Below are positions 1-11,252 of a stretch of DNA of 64,000 nt, one piece after another. The stretch is taken from contig NZ_JASJAP010000001.1 in the NCBI RefSeq assembly GCF_030066995.1, forward strand, positions 913,230 through 977,229, in the 5' to 3' direction. The position numbers and the translations under genes are program-made. Below the pieces are notes generated by a model. It was given only the letters and a program-made list of their open reading frames with translations, searched no databases and was not told the DNA's origin. Each line of letters begins with the position of its first letter. The stretch's first letter is position 1. This DNA is from Erythrobacter sp. (lineage in GTDB: Bacteria; Pseudomonadota; Alphaproteobacteria; Sphingomonadales; Sphingomonadaceae).

Positions 1-420
1 AAGGCAGCCGAGCGCGAAGACAGCGGCTCGACCAGCGCGCTCGATGGTGTCGCGAAGGCTCTGCCCGCGCTGTTGCGCTCGGAGAAACTGCAAAAACGCG
101 CCGCGCGCGCTGGGTTTGAATGGCCCGATATCAAAGGGCCACTCGACAAACTTCAGGAAGAGCTTGAAGAGCTCGAATACGCCAGCGAGGCCGAACGCGA
201 ACTCGAAGCGGGCGATGTCCTGTTCGTCATGGTCAACATCATCCGCCGCTATGGCGTGGATCCGGAACAGGCGCTCAAGGCCTCCAACGAAAAATTCGAA
301 CGCCGCTTCCGCGAGATGGAAGCGCTCGCCAAGGCCGATGGAAACGATTTCCAGGCGCTTTCTCTCGAAGACCAGGAGGAATACTGGCAACGCGTCAAGC
401 GCGCTGAGAAAAACGCCTGA
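1..420 (+). CDS. mazG: MazG nucleoside triphosphate pyrophosphohydrolase, 3' part
   Basis: The gene enters from the left edge in frame 1 and stops at 418-420, so only its last 139 residues are visible. The residues EELEELEYASEAERELEAGDVLFVMVN fit the second MazG domain, where the clustered acidic residues (EExxE and a later ExxD) bind the metal that activates water for hydrolysis of NTPs to NMP and pyrophosphate. The following 'YGVDPEQALKASNEKFERRF' segment is the usual MazG C-terminal helix. Full-length MazG is about 260 residues, so roughly half is missing at the window edge, not by mutation. It faces hflX with 8 bases between the stop codons. The role in clearing aberrant nucleotides is from family knowledge. 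Confidence 0.9.
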   Translation, partial: KAAEREDSGSTSALDGVAKALPALLRSEKLQKRAARAGFEWPDIKGPLDKLQEELEELEYASEAERELEAGDVLFVMVNIIRRYGVDPEQALKASNEKFERRFREMEALAKADGNDFQALSLEDQEEYWQRVKRAEKNA

Positions 421-428
421 TTACAGCG

Positions 429-1727
429 TTAAAGCGAAGCGTATTGCCCCAATTCCTTAGGGTTCAGGCGCACGGTGAAGGTGCGTTGTGGCCCTTGATC
501 GCCCTCTCCAGCATCCGCCTCTTCCAGCACATCGCCATGCGCGTGCAGCCAGGCAATACGGCGCCCGTCGCTCAGAGGCAGTGTCACCGTCACTTCGCGA
601 GCCTTGGCGGTCAGCATCGCCGCGATCTGTTCAGCAAAGGCTTCAACGCCCTCGCCGCTTGCCGCCGACATAAGCACCGCGTCTTGCCCCGGCGCGGCCT
701 CGGCCAAATCTGCGCGCGTGTCGTGATCGAGCAAATCAGCCTTGTTCCAAATCTCAAGGATTGGAATGTCCGAGGCGCCGGTCTCGCGATCGACGACGCC
801 AAGATCGGCAAGGACTTCCATCACCTGGCGCTTCTGCGCCGCGTGGCTGGGATTGGCCATGTCGCGCACGTGGCAGATTATGTCAGCGCCGGTGACTTCC
901 TCCAGGGTCGCGCGAAACGCGGCAACCAGTTGCGTCGGCAGATCAGAGATGAACCCCACCGTGTCCGACAGGATCGCCTTTTCAACGCCCGGCAGGCTGA
1001 TCGCGCGCATCGTGGGATCGAGCGTTGCGAAGAGCAGATCCTCGGCCATCACATTGGCGCCTGTCAAGCGGTTGAAAAGCGTCGATTTTCCCGCGTTCGT
1101 GTACCCGACAAGCGCGATAACCGGCCACGGTGCCCTTCCCCGCCTTTCGCGATGCAGCGCGCGGGTCTTGCGCACCTGCTCAAGCTCGCGCCGAAGGCGG
1201 CTCATGCGCTGGCGGATCATCCGGCGGTCCGCCTCGATCTGGGTTTCACCCGGCCCGCCGAGGAATCCGAAACCACCGCGCTGGCGTTCAAGGTGGGTCC
1301 AGCTGCGCACAAGCCGGCTCTGCTGATAGTCGAGATGCGCCAGCTCCACCTGCAAGCGCCCTTCGGCGGTCGCCGCGCGCTCGCCGAAAATCTCGAGGAT
1401 AAGTCCCGTGCGGTCGATGACCTTGCGCTTGAAATTCTCTTCGAGATTGCGCTGCTGGATCGGCGTCAGCGCGCCATCGACAATGACAAGCTCGGCCTCG
1501 TGCTGTTCGCAGGCGATCTTGATGTTCTCGACCTGACCCGAGCCGAACAGCGTGTTGGGCTGCATCTGGCGGATCGGCAGAATTTCACTGTGGGCGATGA
1601 CAACGCCAATGGCCAGCGCCAGGCCCTTCGCCTCTTCGAGCCGCTCGGTCGCGTCGAGATCGTAGGTCAGCGAACGGATGTCCGGGCACAGCACAAGGGC
1701 CCGCGCGCCGCGGGTTACCTCGTCCAT
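429..1727 (-). CDS. hflX: GTPase HflX
   Basis: A 432-residue ribosome-associated GTPase. The N-terminal HflX domain (about 1-200) includes the glycine-rich stretch RGGFGFLGGPGETQIE at 150-165 typical of the family. The P-loop GYTNAGKS is at 208-215, and a DTVGF switch and an NKAD specificity motif follow. HflX splits or rescues stalled 70S ribosomes, notably under heat stress (family knowledge). The ATG at 1725-1727 lies 17 bases after the hfq stop, so the pair is almost certainly co-transcribed as hfq-hflX, the order common in proteobacteria. Length and motifs are normal. Confidence 0.95.
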   Translation of the reverse strand: MDEVTRGARALVLCPDIRSLTYDLDATERLEEAKGLALAIGVVIAHSEILPIRQMQPNTLFGSGQVENIKIACEQHEAELVIVDGALTPIQQRNLEENFKRKVIDRTGLILEIFGERAATAEGRLQVELAHLDYQQSRLVRSWTHLERQRGGFGFLGGPGETQIEADRRMIRQRMSRLRRELEQVRKTRALHRERRGRAPWPVIALVGYTNAGKSTLFNRLTGANVMAEDLLFATLDPTMRAISLPGVEKAILSDTVGFISDLPTQLVAAFRATLEEVTGADIICHVRDMANPSHAAQKRQVMEVLADLGVVDRETGASDIPILEIWNKADLLDHDTRADLAEAAPGQDAVLMSAASGEGVEAFAEQIAAMLTAKAREVTVTLPLSDGRRIAWLHAHGDVLEEADAGEGDQGPQRTFTVRLNPKELGQYASL

Positions 1728-1744
1728 CAGATCATCGTCAAAAC

Positions 1745-2314
1745 TCAGTCGTCGTCTTCTTCGTCAAGGCCCGCGTCATCGCCGCCGTCGTGCAGATCGA
1801 CGGGGCTCGCGGGCTGGATGGTGGAGACCGCGTGTTTATAGGCCAGCTGCACCGCCCCATCGCGCTCCAGCAGCATACAGAACAGATCGAAGGCCGCAAT
1901 CCGGCCTTGCAGCATCACGCCGTTGACGAGGAACATCGTGACCTGAACGCCCGCCTCGCTCACACGGCTAAGGAAGACGTCCTGCAACTGGTTCTTGCTT
2001 TTGGTGGCGCTGCGCCCTTCGAACTGGCTCGCATCCACGCTGGCCCCCGGCATTATGGTCGAGATCGCGTGCTTGTAGACCAGCTGCGACTGACCATCGC
2101 GGCGCAACAGGATCGAAAAATTGTCGAACCACGTGACGATGCCCTGCAGCTTTACACCCTTGACCAGAAACATCGTGACCGGCGTCTTGTTGCGACGGAG
2201 CAGATTCAGGAACGCGTCTTGCAGATTGCCGGGCGGTGCCCCCTTGCCACCCCCTGAGGGATTGGCAGCTGGTTTCGCAACGGGACGCGGAGTGAGAGTG
2301 CCTCCACTTGGCAT
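1745..2314 (-). CDS. hfq: Tandem-domain RNA chaperone Hfq
   Basis: A 189-residue protein carrying two complete Sm/Hfq domains in one chain; ordinary Hfq is about 70-100 residues with one. Domain 1 spans about 30-92 ([11 protein letters not shown], then [10 protein letters not shown], then YKHAIST with Y80 K81 H82). Domain 2 spans about 108-168 ([26 protein letters not shown] with Y159 K160 H161). Both keep the LQD helix and the YKH motif that line the proximal RNA-binding face. The lateral-rim basic patch is RRNK in domain 1 but only a lone Arg (RVSEAG) in domain 2, so the copies have diverged. The tail ends in an acidic run. Start: ATG at 2312-2314 with AGGAG eight bases upstream. Three such chains could make one six-domain ring (inference). 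Confidence 0.93.
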   Translation of the reverse strand: MPSGGTLTPRPVAKPAANPSGGGKGAPPGNLQDAFLNLLRRNKTPVTMFLVKGVKLQGIVTWFDNFSILLRRDGQSQLVYKHAISTIMPGASVDASQFEGRSATKSKNQLQDVFLSRVSEAGVQVTMFLVNGVMLQGRIAAFDLFCMLLERDGAVQLAYKHAVSTIQPASPVDLHDGGDDAGLDEEDDD

Positions 2315-2413
2315 GGTCTTAGCTCCTGTTCTTGGCGGCCGTCCTTACGGTCCGCATTATGCTCGCTGACCCGGATCGCGCGCCCTGCGGCGGGCACCGG
2401 TGCACCAACGCAT

Positions 2414-2428
2414 GAGGCATAATGCCTC
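2414..2428. repeat. Perfect palindrome over the hfq -10 element
   Basis: GAGGCAT-A-ATGCCTC reads as a perfect 7+1+7 inverted repeat. It overlaps the predicted hfq -10 hexamer, which is where a repressor would block RNA polymerase. No matching regulator is identifiable here. Confidence 0.6.
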
Positions 2429-2447
2429 TTGCTACGAGTTCGGGCAA
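2419..2447 (-). promoter_or_regulatory. Predicted sigma70 promoter of hfq-hflX
   Basis: On the minus strand TTGCCC (2447-2442) is followed by exactly 17 bases and then CATTAT (2424-2419). It lies about 105 bases upstream of the hfq ATG in the only gap between ntrX and hfq. Assigned by consensus match and spacing only. Confidence 0.5.
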
Positions 2448-2508
2448 CGATTGAATTATTGTCAATCTACTCGCGCCGCGCGCCCGCCGCGCTCGCGGCA
2501 GCCCAGCC

Positions 2509-3897
2509 CTATTCCTTGCGCGCGACTTCGCGGCGTTCGGCCATGCCCAGCAGCTTGAGCTTGCGGTGAAGCGCGGAGCGTTCCATCCCGATGAATGTTG
2601 CAGTTTTCGAAATATTGCCGGAGAATCGCCGGATCTGAATGGTGAGATATTCGCGCTCGAATGTCTCGCGCGCCTCACGCAGCGGTACGCCCATCATGGC
2701 GGACAGCCCCTGACCCGAAGCGGCCATTCGCCCGCCCGTGATCTCGGCCGGAAGCATATCGGTTTCGACGGTCGTAAGCCGCTCTCTGGGGGTCATGATG
2801 ATCGTGCGCTCCACGACGTTGCGCAATTGCCGAACGTTGCCGGGCCAGTCATACGCCTGGAGCGCCGCCATCGCCTCTTCGGATATGGTCGGTGGGGGAA
2901 TGCCCTGATCGCTCGAATAGCGGGTGAAGAAATGCTCGGCGAGCGCAGGGATGTCGTCGCGACGATCCGCCAGGCTGGGGATGGCGACGGGCACGACATT
3001 AAGGCGGTAGAACAGGTCTTCGCGAAAACGCTTCTCCTCCATCTCGACCGAAAGGTCGCGCGAGGTTGAGGAAACCACACGCACATCGACGCCGATCTGG
3101 CGCGTGCCGCCCACACGCACAAAGCTTTGCTCGGTCAGGACACGAAGAATGCGCGCCTGGGTGGACAGCGGCATGTCGGCGACTTCGTCGAGATACAACG
3201 TTCCGCCATCGGCCATTTCGAGCAGGCCGGGTCGGACCTGCTTTCCGTCCGATTCCTCCCCGAACAACTCCTGTTCGAAGCGGTCGGGGGTAATGCGCGC
3301 CGAATTCACGATAACAAAGGCGCTGTCCGCGCGCGTGCTCCAGGCGTGTAGCAGCCGCGCGGCGACTTCCTTGCCCGCGCCCGCCGGCCCGGAGATGAGC
3401 ACGCGGCTGCCCGTATTGGCCACGCGTTTGAGGGTCGCGCGCACGGTGTTGATCGCGCTGGAATTGCCCGTGAACTCGCCCGCATCCTCGGCCCCCTCGC
3501 GAAGGCGCGTGTTCTCGCGCCGCAAACGCTCGGTCTCGGTCGCGCGTTCGACCAGCAGCAGAAGGCGTTCGGCCTCGAAGGGCTTTTCGATGAAATCCAT
3601 CGCCCCACGCCCCACGGCGCTCACCGCGGTGTCGATATTCCCGTGGCCTGAGAATATGATCACCGGCAGGTCCGGCTCGCGCACCTTGATTTCATCGAGC
3701 AGTTCCAGCCCGTCCATCTCGCTGCCGTGGAGCCACACGTCGAGCAGAACGAGGCTCGGGCGGCGTTCGTCGATGGCGGCGAGCGCGGTGGTGGAATCGG
3801 CGGCGGTGCGACAGGCATAGCCTTCATCGCCCAGCACGCCGGAGACGAGATCGCGGATATCGCGTTCATCATCGACAATCAGGATTTCAAGCGCCAT
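2509..3897 (-). CDS. ntrX: NtrX-type response regulator lacking GAFTGA
   Basis: A 462-residue NtrC-family regulator. The receiver domain is at about 1-120 (LIVDDERD, phosphorylatable Asp in LLDVWLHGSE). A AAA+ domain at about 145-375 has a Walker A variant (GPAGAGKE) and Walker B in TLYLDEVADMP. A Fis-type helix-turn-helix is at the C-terminus. The GAFTGA loop that contacts sigma54 is missing: FGEESDGKQVRPGLLEMA replaces [11 protein letters not shown]... of the NtrC encoded nearby, a six-residue deletion. It therefore probably does not activate sigma54 directly. The ATG at 3895-3897 has GGAGG just upstream; a longer reading frame to 4086 overlaps ntrY and is unlikely. Partner is NtrY, the next gene upstream. 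Confidence 0.9.
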   Translation of the reverse strand: MALEILIVDDERDIRDLVSGVLGDEGYACRTAADSTTALAAIDERRPSLVLLDVWLHGSEMDGLELLDEIKVREPDLPVIIFSGHGNIDTAVSAVGRGAMDFIEKPFEAERLLLLVERATETERLRRENTRLREGAEDAGEFTGNSSAINTVRATLKRVANTGSRVLISGPAGAGKEVAARLLHAWSTRADSAFVIVNSARITPDRFEQELFGEESDGKQVRPGLLEMADGGTLYLDEVADMPLSTQARILRVLTEQSFVRVGGTRQIGVDVRVVSSTSRDLSVEMEEKRFREDLFYRLNVVPVAIPSLADRRDDIPALAEHFFTRYSSDQGIPPPTISEEAMAALQAYDWPGNVRQLRNVVERTIIMTPRERLTTVETDMLPAEITGGRMAASGQGLSAMMGVPLREARETFEREYLTIQIRRFSGNISKTATFIGMERSALHRKLKLLGMAERREVARKE

Positions 3898-3955
3898 TGC
3901 GCGGCCTCCTTCGCAGAGTTTGTTCTCGTGTTGGTGAATGACGGTGAGCGGGCCA

Positions 3956-6271
3956 TCACACCGGCTCGCTTTGCGCAATCTGGGGGTCGCGTGCGAAGCG
4001 CAGGGTGACGCGGGTGCCGCCGCTTTCGCTTGCGGCAAACGCCATGTCGCCGCCATGCTCGTCGACAATCTTGTTGACGATGGCAAGGCCCAGCCCCGTG
4101 CCCTTCTCGCGCGTGGTCACGTAGGGTTCGGTCAGCCTTTCGCGGTCGGCAGGAAGACCCACGCCGTTATCCTCGATCGTGACGGTGAGAAAATCCGCAT
4201 CGCTCGTCACGCCCACGGCAATTGTCCCCGCATAGGCGCCGCGCGCTTCGGCTGCGCGCGCCTCGATAGCCTCGACCGCGTTCTTGAGCACGTTGGTCAT
4301 CGCCTGGCCGAGCTGGTGGCGATCGCAGCGCACCTCGCGCGTGTCGACCCCGCTTGCATCGACACTGAACTCGATCCCGTTATGCGCGACCTCCTGAAGA
4401 AAGACCGCCTGACGCACCAGATCGACCGCGTCCTCGCTGCGAAAAACCGGCTTGGGCAGGCGCGCGAAGGAGGAAAACTCATCGACCATCTTGCGCAGGT
4501 CGCCCACCTGACGCACGATCGTGCTGGTGAGCTCGTCGAACAATTCGGCGTCTTCGCCCTCGTCCACCTGCTTGCGGTATCGGCGCTTCAAACGCTCGGT
4601 CGCGAGTTGGATCGGGGTCAGCGGGTTCTTGATCTCGTGCGCGATCCGGCGCGCAACGTCGGACCAGGCGGCCTGGCGTTGGTCCAGCAACTGACGCGTG
4701 ATGTCCTCAAACGTGATGACATAGCCGCTTGTGCCCGGCGCGACCTTCACCGCAAGGGTCAGCAAATCGGTCCCCTTGGCGTGCGTCACAATGGCCCGGC
4801 TTGTCCCCTCGCGCACCATTTGCGCGATCTCCGGCGACAGCGTGTTGAGCGATGCCCCTTCAAGCTCCGCACCGGGCTCGCACGCATCGGCGTTTTCAAG
4901 CAGGCCATGCGCCGAAGAGTTCGCCAGCAGAACCCGCCCCCGCTCATCGACCGAAATCACACCGGCGGTAACCGATTCCAGCACCGCCTCCATGAACGCT
5001 CGCCGATCATCGATCTGGCGGTTGGCGCTCACCAGGGCCTGAGTCTGCTTTTCGAGCTGCGCGGTCATTCGGTTGAACGCGCGGTTGAGCAGGCCGATCT
5101 CGTCCCCGCCTCTGCGGCCATCGACGCGCAGCGAGAAGTTCCCCTGCCCCACCTTGCGCGCGGCCCCGACCAGATCGGTCAGCGGCTCGACCTGCCGGTC
5201 GGCAAAGCGCAGCGCAAACCAGATCGCTATCCCCACAAGAAACAGGCTGACCACCACCAGCGCGATGTTGAAGCGCAATTGCAGCGTTCGCGCTTCGGTG
5301 GTCAGCGTGTCATAGGCGGTCGAGATAGCCTGCGCGCGCGACCAGGAATTGAACATGGTCTCTTCGGTCGTGCGCGCGTTGTAGAGGTATATGCCCGCCT
5401 GCTTGTCGATCGGAGCCAGCGCGGCAATGCGTTCGGGACTTCCTTCCACGACCACGAATTCGCCCGCGTCCAGTTGCGCCAGCGCCGCCTGGCTGAATTC
5501 GATAGGGCGGTTCTCTTCCATCAGGTCAAAGACCGCGGCGGTACGCAACGTGCCGTCTTCAAGCCTTTGAAGGATCAGGCTTTCATTGATCTTGCGGGCT
5601 TCCGCCTGATAGGCATAAAACTCGGGAAATTCCTCATCGCTGATCGGATAGAGTTCAAGGATGGTGCGCATATCGCCCGCCATCGTGATGGTCTCTTGCT
5701 GAACGTCCCGCTGGTTTGCGTCGTAATAGCTCTGGGCCAACTCGTTGGCGTTCTCCATCAGACCGCGCGAAGCGTCCGAAAACCAGAAATCGACCCCGGT
5801 CTGGAACAGAAAGGCGGCAAAGCCCGCCACCAGCAGCGTGGGGACCGCAGCGACCATCGAAAAGAAGAACACCAGCCTCACATGCAAGCGCGCCGTGCTT
5901 CCGGCCGCGCGCCGCAGCGCCAGGCGACGGCCCATAAGCACAAGCAACGCCATAGCGGGCACAAGGATGGCCATGAGCAGGAGGGAAACCTGCATTGTGG
6001 GAAGGGCGGCGCTGGTCTCGGGTTCGCGCGAATACGCCAGATAGGTTGCCGCTATCGCAAGGAGCAACGCCACACCGGCCATGACTTCAAGCCAGACAAA
6101 AACATTGGCCCGCCGCGAGACGACCATCAGGCGTCGCCACCAGACGGGGCTTTGCCGCCCTCCGGACGCGGCGGTGCCCTCTTTGGCGATGTGAGGCATG
6201 CGCTCTTGCGCGCCGTCGACCGAAGTCAGACCAGTCCGCGATTCCAATGTTGAACCATCTGATCCATTCAT
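3956..6271 (-). CDS. ntrY: NtrY-type membrane sensor histidine kinase
   Basis: A 771-residue kinase. Two or three hydrophobic segments lie at the N-terminus (about 57-80, 92-113 and 128-150). A periplasmic sensing region follows, then another membrane segment (about 325-350), HAMP and PAS domains, and a kinase core. The H-box reads ARRIAHEIKNPLTPIQL with the phospho-accepting His intact; N-box (NVLKNAVEA), G1 (DNGVGL) and G2 (GTGLGLAIV) boxes are present. In alphaproteobacteria NtrY-NtrX responds to nitrogen and, in some species, redox state (family knowledge). Its stop is 58 bases upstream of the ntrX start, fitting one operon. Confidence 0.93.
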   Translation of the reverse strand: MNGSDGSTLESRTGLTSVDGAQERMPHIAKEGTAASGGRQSPVWWRRLMVVSRRANVFVWLEVMAGVALLLAIAATYLAYSREPETSAALPTMQVSLLLMAILVPAMALLVLMGRRLALRRAAGSTARLHVRLVFFFSMVAAVPTLLVAGFAAFLFQTGVDFWFSDASRGLMENANELAQSYYDANQRDVQQETITMAGDMRTILELYPISDEEFPEFYAYQAEARKINESLILQRLEDGTLRTAAVFDLMEENRPIEFSQAALAQLDAGEFVVVEGSPERIAALAPIDKQAGIYLYNARTTEETMFNSWSRAQAISTAYDTLTTEARTLQLRFNIALVVVSLFLVGIAIWFALRFADRQVEPLTDLVGAARKVGQGNFSLRVDGRRGGDEIGLLNRAFNRMTAQLEKQTQALVSANRQIDDRRAFMEAVLESVTAGVISVDERGRVLLANSSAHGLLENADACEPGAELEGASLNTLSPEIAQMVREGTSRAIVTHAKGTDLLTLAVKVAPGTSGYVITFEDITRQLLDQRQAAWSDVARRIAHEIKNPLTPIQLATERLKRRYRKQVDEGEDAELFDELTSTIVRQVGDLRKMVDEFSSFARLPKPVFRSEDAVDLVRQAVFLQEVAHNGIEFSVDASGVDTREVRCDRHQLGQAMTNVLKNAVEAIEARAAEARGAYAGTIAVGVTSDADFLTVTIEDNGVGLPADRERLTEPYVTTREKGTGLGLAIVNKIVDEHGGDMAFAASESGGTRVTLRFARDPQIAQSEPV

Positions 6272-6341
6272 CGTGGCTCAGTTACAACCATGGTGTTGCC
6301 ATTTTGCAAGCAAAACCCTCGCTTTTTGCCCGATTAATGCG

Positions 6342-7774
<1,433 letters not shown>

Positions 7775-7778
<4 letters not shown>

Positions 7779-8941
7779 GCTGGCTTCTCCGATGAGCGCT
7801 CGGCGACGGGCAGATGCAGGCGGAAATGGGTGAGCCCTTTGCGGGCGTCGCGCTCGTGGCTGATGCTGCCATCCATGTCGCGCATCAATTTGCGCACCAA
7901 GGCAAGGCCCAGCCCCTGGCCCGACTGCTTCGTCGACACAAACGGCTCGAACAAGCGGTCGTGCAGGCCGGGATCGACCCCCGCACCGTTGTCCGAGACG
8001 CAGATTTCGATCGGCAGTCGAACGGTACGTCCAAGGCGGATCGCGCTGAAGACAAGGCCGCTGACATAGCGGGTGCGGATTGTGATGCGCGGTGTCTCGC
8101 CGCCCGGCAGAGCCGCTTTGGACGCCGCATCGCGCGCGTTGGAAATGAGATTGATCAGAACCTGCTCCAAGGCGTCGCGGTGCGCCAGCACGGGTGGGAT
8201 CGAAGGATCAAACTCCTCGACGAGTTCGACGCCCTCCATTCCGCCCGCGCGCACGGTCGCGACTGCGGACCGGATCGCGACATGCGGATTGCACGCTTCT
8301 CTGGGCTGTGCGGACTGGCTGCCCAATTGCTGCATCCGGTCGATAAGCCGGGCAATGCGGTCGACCTCATCCGTGATCATGCGCGCGAGCGGCTTGTCGC
8401 CATGCGGCAGTTTGCGCGCAATCAGCTGCGCGGCGCCTTTGATCGCGGCAAGAGGGTTCTTGATTTCATGGGCCAGGATAGACGGCGCCCCCACGGCGGC
8501 AGGGCCCTTGTCCTCGCTGGACGCTTTTTCGTGCCCTAGCTGCGAGACCGTCACCACGCGCCACCCCGGATGCGCGGCCACCGCCGACATGGTGAGATTG
8601 ACAGAGGTCTCGCTGCCCGAAAAGCCGACCCTGACATCGCGCGCCACCAGCGCGCCCTCGCCCGATGCCAGCCAGTTGGCAACGCGTGTGTCGAGCGGGG
8701 TAATCACGCGCTCGAACGGCTTGCCGAGCAGTCGCTTGGCGCTCGTCCCAAGCAGCGTTTCGGTGGCGTTGTTGACCTGTGCAATGCGGCCATGCGGATC
8801 GATCAGCAGCAGCGCAAAGACGAGGCCCGCAATCTGGCTTTCTGCGCCGGGGATCGGGCCGATTTGCGCCGGTTCGAGCGCCTTGGAGCCGTCCCCCTCC
8901 CCGTGCTCAACGGTGTCGCGCGCGGTCGGGTCAGCGGCCAT
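7775..8941 (-). CDS. ntrB: NtrB nitrogen sensor histidine kinase
   Basis: A 388-residue soluble kinase with no membrane segment. A PAS-like domain lies at about 38-105 (LLLIDPHGRIAQVNNATETLLG). The DHp H-box SILAHEIKNPLAAIKGAAQL carries the active His. The catalytic domain has N-box (NLISNARDA), G1 (DNGAGVD) and G2 (GQGLGLALV). NtrB phosphorylates NtrC when nitrogen is scarce and is switched by PII protein (family knowledge). It sits between dusB (15 bases upstream) and ntrC (4-base overlap), the standard alphaproteobacterial arrangement. Confidence 0.94.
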
Positions 8942-8956
8942 CCTACCCCACCGCCC

Positions 8957-9991
8957 TCAAGCGGCCGCGGCGCGGCGATTGAGGAATGGAGCGTAAAAGC
9001 GCTCGATCTCGCCCAGCACCTCGCGCGGATCGTCGATCGTGTTGGCGTGATGCCGGAATTCGGCCGAACCGTGCATACCCTTGGTGTACCAGCCCAGATG
9101 CTTGCGCGCGATCTTGACGCCGACATTGGCGCCATAGTGATCGAGCATGCGCTCATAATGCTCGATCAGCGTGGCGTACTGCTCATCGAAACTGGGCGTG
9201 GGGATCCTCTCGCCGGTGCGCAGCCAGTGCATCACCTGCCCCAGCAGCCACGGTTTGCCATAGGCCCCGCGCCCGATCATCAGACCGTCCGCCCCCGATT
9301 GCTCGAGCGCGCGCGCAGCGTCCTCGATCGTGCAGATGTCGCCGTTGACGATGACGGGGATAGAGACGGCCTCCTTGACCTTGCGGATAAAGGACCAATC
9401 CGCGCTGCCTTTATACATCTGGTTGCGGGTGCGACCGTGCACGGTGATCATCTTGACGCCCAGATCCTCTGCAATGCGGGCAAGCTCGGGTGCGTTGAGG
9501 CTCTGGTGGTCCCAGCCCATGCGCATCTTGACCGTCACGGGCACATCGACCGCCTTGACGGTGGCCTCCATCAGCTTTGTGGCGAGCGGCACTTCGCGCA
9601 TGAGCGCGCTGCCCGCGTACTGGCCCACCACCTTGCGCACCGGACAGCCGAAATTGATGTCGATGATCGCCGCGCCATTGCCTTCCTGAAGCTTGGCAGC
9701 TTCCCCCATCGATCCCGGATCGCAACCGACAAGCTGCATCGACACCGGGTTTTCCGTGGGATCCCATTCGGCCTTCTGGATCGACTGGCGCGTCTCTCGG
9801 ATCGCCGCCTCGCTGGCGATCATCTCGGTAACGTTGAGGCCCGAGCCATAGCGCCGCACGAGCACGCGGAAGGGTTTGTCCGTCACACCGGTCATCGGCG
9901 CGAGCAGAACCGGTTCGTCCACGCGCACAGGACCGATCTGGATCGGCTTCAAAGTGGGCCGCGAGGGGCTGGTGTCGGTTAGCGAAGTCAT
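8957..9991 (-). CDS. dusB: tRNA-dihydrouridine synthase DusB
   Basis: A 344-residue flavoprotein with the TIM-barrel Dus fold. Visible motifs are APMTGVTD near the N-terminus (FMN binding), [10 protein letters not shown] with the catalytic Cys, KMRMGWD, and VHGRTR. It reduces specific uridines of tRNA to dihydrouridine with NADPH. The older name NifR3 comes from its place ahead of ntrBC, which is exactly the arrangement here. The ATG is at 9989-9991. The operon promoter should lie in the 78-base gap shared with divergent ispDF. Confidence 0.95.
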   Translation of the reverse strand: MTSLTDTSPSRPTLKPIQIGPVRVDEPVLLAPMTGVTDKPFRVLVRRYGSGLNVTEMIASEAAIRETRQSIQKAEWDPTENPVSMQLVGCDPGSMGEAAKLQEGNGAAIIDINFGCPVRKVVGQYAGSALMREVPLATKLMEATVKAVDVPVTVKMRMGWDHQSLNAPELARIAEDLGVKMITVHGRTRNQMYKGSADWSFIRKVKEAVSIPVIVNGDICTIEDAARALEQSGADGLMIGRGAYGKPWLLGQVMHWLRTGERIPTPSFDEQYATLIEHYERMLDHYGANVGVKIARKHLGWYTKGMHGSAEFRHHANTIDDPREVLGEIERFYAPFLNRRAAAA

Positions 9992-10069
9992 GCGAGAAAT
10001 TGCCTAAAATTTGTGCAGGCGCATAGTGGATTGCGGAAAATCCGTCCAGTCCCTAAGCGCTCATTCGCC

Positions 10070-11230
10070 ATGACCGGTTCCCCTCCCCTCCCCACCTTCG
10101 CTGCGGTTGTTGTTGCGGCGGGCAAGGGGCTGAGAGTGGGGGGCGACACGCCCAAGCAGTTTCGCAACTTTCGCGCAAAGCCGGTCCTACGGCATTCGGT
10201 CCAGACCTTGATCGAGGCGGGTTGCGACCCGCTGCTGATCGTCGTGCCCGAAGGCCTTCACGACGAAGCGCGCGACGCTGCGGGTGGCCCTGACGGTCTG
10301 ATCACGGTCAACGGCGGCGCCACGCGCCAGGGTTCGGTGCGCGCCGGTCTCGACGCGCTGGCCGAGTTCGCGCCCGAGCGTGTGCTTATCCACGACGCCG
10401 CCCGCCCCGACCTCCCGCCGGCGGTGATCGAGCGCCTGCTGACGGCGCTGGAGACGCATCCGGGCGCGATCCCGACCCTGCCCGTGGTCGACAGTCTGGC
10501 TGTCGCGAGTGAGGAAGACACCATGACCGGCGCAGCCAAACGCGAGACCTTGCGACGCGTGCAGACGCCGCAGGCCTTTCGCTATAAGAATATCGTCGAG
10601 GCGCACCGCGCGTGGGAGGGCGAACCCGATGCGGGCGATGACGCGCAAGTCCTGGCGGCGGCTGGCGGCCGCGTCGCCCTTGTTCAAGGCGATGAGCGCC
10701 TCAAGAAGATCACATTTGCGGAAGACCTTATGGATCAAGCCACAACAGAGCCGGTCCGAATTGGCCAAGGCTACGATGTCCACCGCCTCGAAGAAGGCGA
10801 AGAGCTGTGGCTGTGCGGGATCAAGCTTGACCACACGCACGGCCTTGCCGGCCATTCCGACGCCGATGTGGCGCTGCACGCCATCACAGACGCAGTGCTG
10901 GGCGCGATCGGCCAAGGCGATATCGGCACCCATTTCCCGCCGAGCGATCCCGAATGGAAGGGCGCGCGATCGGGCCAATTCCTCCAGCACGCGGTCTTGC
11001 TCGCACAGCAGGCGGGCTACACGCTTGGCAATATCGACCTCACGATCATCTGCGAAGCGCCCAAGATTGGCCCCCACCGCCCCGCCATGCGCGCTGAAAT
11101 CGCCCGCCTGACCGGGCTTGATTCGGGCGCGGTCAGCGTCAAGGCCACGACGACCGAACGGCTCGGCTTCACCGGACGCGGCGAAGGCATTGCCGCACAA
11201 GCCATTGTGCTGTTAACCGCTCTTTCCTGA
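10070..11230 (+). CDS. ispDF: Bifunctional IspD/IspF isoprenoid enzyme
   Basis: A 386-residue fusion of two steps of the non-mevalonate (MEP) isoprenoid pathway. The IspD cytidylyltransferase half is at about 1-225, with nucleotide-binding [19 protein letters not shown] and the HDAARP motif. The IspF MECDP synthase half begins near residue 228 with [10 protein letters not shown] and carries the zinc ligands in DVH and [11 protein letters not shown]. The fusion is common in alphaproteobacteria. I chose the ATG at 10070, directly before the IspD fold. An upstream GTG at 10013 would add 19 residues with no family support. Confidence 0.96.
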   Translation: MTGSPPLPTFAAVVVAAGKGLRVGGDTPKQFRNFRAKPVLRHSVQTLIEAGCDPLLIVVPEGLHDEARDAAGGPDGLITVNGGATRQGSVRAGLDALAEFAPERVLIHDAARPDLPPAVIERLLTALETHPGAIPTLPVVDSLAVASEEDTMTGAAKRETLRRVQTPQAFRYKNIVEAHRAWEGEPDAGDDAQVLAAAGGRVALVQGDERLKKITFAEDLMDQATTEPVRIGQGYDVHRLEEGEELWLCGIKLDHTHGLAGHSDADVALHAITDAVLGAIGQGDIGTHFPPSDPEWKGARSGQFLQHAVLLAQQAGYTLGNIDLTIICEAPKIGPHRPAMRAEIARLTGLDSGAVSVKATTTERLGFTGRGEGIAAQAIVLLTALS

Positions 11231-11252
11231 CCCTGTTGCTGGAGACCACCTG

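Noticed and set aside
3938..6253. 771-codon open frame antisense to ntrY
   Set aside because: It mirrors ntrY exactly, has GC-rich shadow composition (Arg, His, Gln runs) and no family motifs.
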